Shown here piece after piece: positions 6,133 to 7,062 of a stretch of DNA of 7,062 nucleotides (the stretch's first letter is position 1; every line of letters begins with the position of its first letter). Origin of the DNA: Halothiobacillus neapolitanus (lineage in GTDB: Bacteria > Pseudomonadota > Gammaproteobacteria > Halothiobacillales > Halothiobacillaceae); assembly GCA_020722165.1 (NCBI GenBank), contig DYLI01000085.1:1-7062 (forward strand), read 5' to 3'. The notes below the pieces were generated by a model that did not search any database, was not told the DNA's origin, and was given only the letters and a program-made list of their open reading frames with translations. The translations under genes were made by a program, and so were the position numbers.

Positions 6133-6692
6133 GGCGCGGCCTCATGCGACAAAACCCGTGCGCCGTTCTGCTCGATGGCAATGCGTTCGATTTTTGGCGT
6201 AGCCGGATTGCGCAAGATCAGCACGCCTTGCGGCAAAAACATATCGTTAGCCAAGGCCAGCACACGCGGCGTTAGTGGGGCGTTCTCGGTGCTTGCCGCC
6301 TGCGGAGCGCGCGCCGGATTCGCTTGAGCCTCAAAGCGCAGCTCGGTTCCCGGCGGCAGGTTGCGCGGTCGGAACATGTCATCGTCGGTCAGCTGAACGT
6401 ATTGCGCTGCCGCATCCTCCTCGCCAGCACGCTCGTCCTCGTGTTGCACAAAAAGATAACCATCCTCCGCCAGCACCAGACCCAAATCACGGTCGCGTAT
6501 CACCGCTTCTTCACGCGCCAGATTCAGTAAAGCCGTCAAACGCTTGGCTTCCTCGCCCAAGGCCTCGGCCACACGGTCGCCCTTGAGGGATAGGCTCACC
6601 GCCGTAACCAGAATGGCGATAATCACCATCACCACCATGACCTCAATCAGCGTGAAGCCGCGTGCTGTTGCCGTCCGCGTAGCGCGTGTCAT
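6129..6692 (-). CDS. gspH: Type II secretion system minor pseudopilin GspH
   Basis: This 187-residue minor pseudopilin is thought to connect the tip complex (I-J-K) to the GspG major pseudopilus. The prepilin leader MTRATRTATARG is cleaved before Phe13. Glu17 is at mature position 5, and the helix FTLIEVMVVMVIIAILVTAV covers about 13-32. It is followed by EEAKRLTALLNLAREEAVIRD, typical of GspH (XcpU-like). The globular domain has an acidic loop (HEDERAGEEDAAAQ) and an Ala/Pro-rich loop (NPARAPQAASTENAP), both probably surface insertions. An in-frame ATG 36 nt upstream (6728) would give 199 residues and overlap the ATPase stop as TGATG. That start lacks a Shine-Dalgarno and doubles the leader, whereas the ATG chosen here has GGAA 5 nt upstream. 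gspG, usually the preceding gene, is absent. Confidence 0.9.
   Translation of the reverse strand: MTRATRTATARGFTLIEVMVVMVIIAILVTAVSLSLKGDRVAEALGEEAKRLTALLNLAREEAVIRDRDLGLVLAEDGYLFVQHEDERAGEEDAAAQYVQLTDDDMFRPRNLPPGTELRFEAQANPARAPQAASTENAPLTPRVLALANDMFLPQGVLILRNPATPKIERIAIEQNGARVLSHEAAP
6140..6143 (-). promoter_or_regulatory. Ribosome binding site of gspI
   Basis: GAGG on the minus strand, 7 nt before the gspI ATG, inside the 3' end of gspH. It is consistent with independent initiation as well as coupling. Confidence 0.5.
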
Positions 6693-6697
6693 GGTTG

Positions 6698-6701
6698 TTC
6701 C
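6698..6701 (-). promoter_or_regulatory. Putative ribosome binding site of gspH
   Basis: GGAA on the minus strand followed by CAACC and the ATG at 6692. It is a modest match that favours the shorter gspH start over the ATG at 6728, which has no recognisable Shine-Dalgarno. Confidence 0.4.
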
Positions 6702-6727
6702 ATATTCTTGTTTATCATGCGACTTCA

Positions 6728-7062
6728 TCAGGATTCGGTTGATTTGATACTGCGCGTCAAGCGGATGACGAGCTTACGCACCTCGTCGAACATTAGCACG
6801 CTGGAGGCGGTCAGTGTTGCCAGCCCCCAGTCGGCAAGGCTGAGATCAACAGTGTGGAAAATGCTTTGCGCGGGTTGCCAATGCACCACAAGAACCTGCA
6901 AGCCCACCACGCCGATCAAGCTTAACCATAAGCTGCGATTGGCAAAAAACTGGCGATTAAACGCGCTGTGGTGTTCGGCACGGGCATTGAACACATTGAA
7001 AAACTGAAACAGGACAAAGGTCGTAAATGCCAGCGTCAGGGCGTGTTCAAGACCCTTGTGCG
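6728..7062 (-). CDS. P-type cation-transporting ATPase, C-terminal part (partial)
   Basis: Only the last 110 residues are in the window; the gene continues past the right edge. The sequence matches the C-terminal membrane domain of P2-type (calcium/cation) ATPases. A helix LTLAFTTFVLFQFFNVFNAR is followed by a cytoplasmic loop with FFANRSLW. The next helix is LIGVVGLQVLVVHW, then an extracytoplasmic loop with IFHTVDLSLADWGL. The last helix, about LATLTASSVLMFDEVRKLV, ends in a basic tail. In this family these are roughly the last three of ten helices (M8-M10), and the protein would export cations from the cytoplasm using ATP. The phosphorylation (DKTGT), nucleotide-binding and actuator domains are off-window, so ion specificity cannot be assigned. 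The FQFFN segment resembles plasma-membrane-type Ca pumps rather than SERCA, which is only a hint. The stop TGA lies 35 nt before the preferred gspH start. Confidence 0.88.
   Translation of the reverse strand, partial: HKGLEHALTLAFTTFVLFQFFNVFNARAEHHSAFNRQFFANRSLWLSLIGVVGLQVLVVHWQPAQSIFHTVDLSLADWGLATLTASSVLMFDEVRKLVIRLTRSIKSTES

Noticed and set aside
6693..6727. Promoter in the short gap before gspH
   Set aside because: The gap is AT-richer than its surroundings, but I could not find a convincing -35/-10 pair at proper spacing.

Overview
This window is a gene-dense, high-GC stretch of a Gram-negative, proteobacterial-type chromosome. Gene content and protein style (a GspN family member, a beta/gammaproteobacterial-looking GspL/GspM) suggest a beta- or gammaproteobacterium. 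I cannot name a genus from the sequence alone.

Layout. At the left end (5-1459, plus strand) is a DUF4139-family protein with an N-terminal export signal. Everything else is on the minus strand. Reading in the direction of transcription (right to left), the order is: the C-terminal end of a P-type cation-transporting ATPase that runs off the right edge, then gspH, gspI, gspJ, gspK, gspL, gspM and gspN. This is the distal half of a type II secretion system (T2SS) operon. The two transcription units converge, and their stop regions overlap by 7 bp at 1453-1459.

How the genes work together. GspH, GspI, GspJ and GspK are minor pseudopilins. In known T2SSs they form the tip complex of the periplasmic pseudopilus. 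GspL and GspM are the inner-membrane assembly platform that connects the pseudopilus to the cytoplasmic ATPase GspE, and GspN is an accessory inner-membrane protein. Five junctions (H/I, I/J, J/K, L/M, M/N) are 4-bp ATGA overlaps, and K/L has a 4-bp gap, so the genes look translationally coupled. The secretin (D), motor ATPase (E), platform protein (F), major pseudopilin (G), GspC and the prepilin peptidase are not in the window. The gene directly upstream of gspH is the P-type ATPase, not gspG.

Most interesting signal. A 108-bp palindromic, MITE-like element (5607-5714) lies inside the 5' coding region of gspJ. It has about 34-bp imperfect terminal inverted repeats, and each repeat contains its own perfect hairpin. 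Its length is a multiple of three, and it sits in the only phase on that strand that has no stop codon. It therefore adds 36 codons to the prepilin leader of GspJ (about 59 residues before the cleavage site) without disturbing the mature pseudopilin. I saw no tRNA, rRNA, CRISPR array, transposase or convincing rho-independent terminator. The only sizeable intergenic space is about 35 bp in front of the preferred gspH start.
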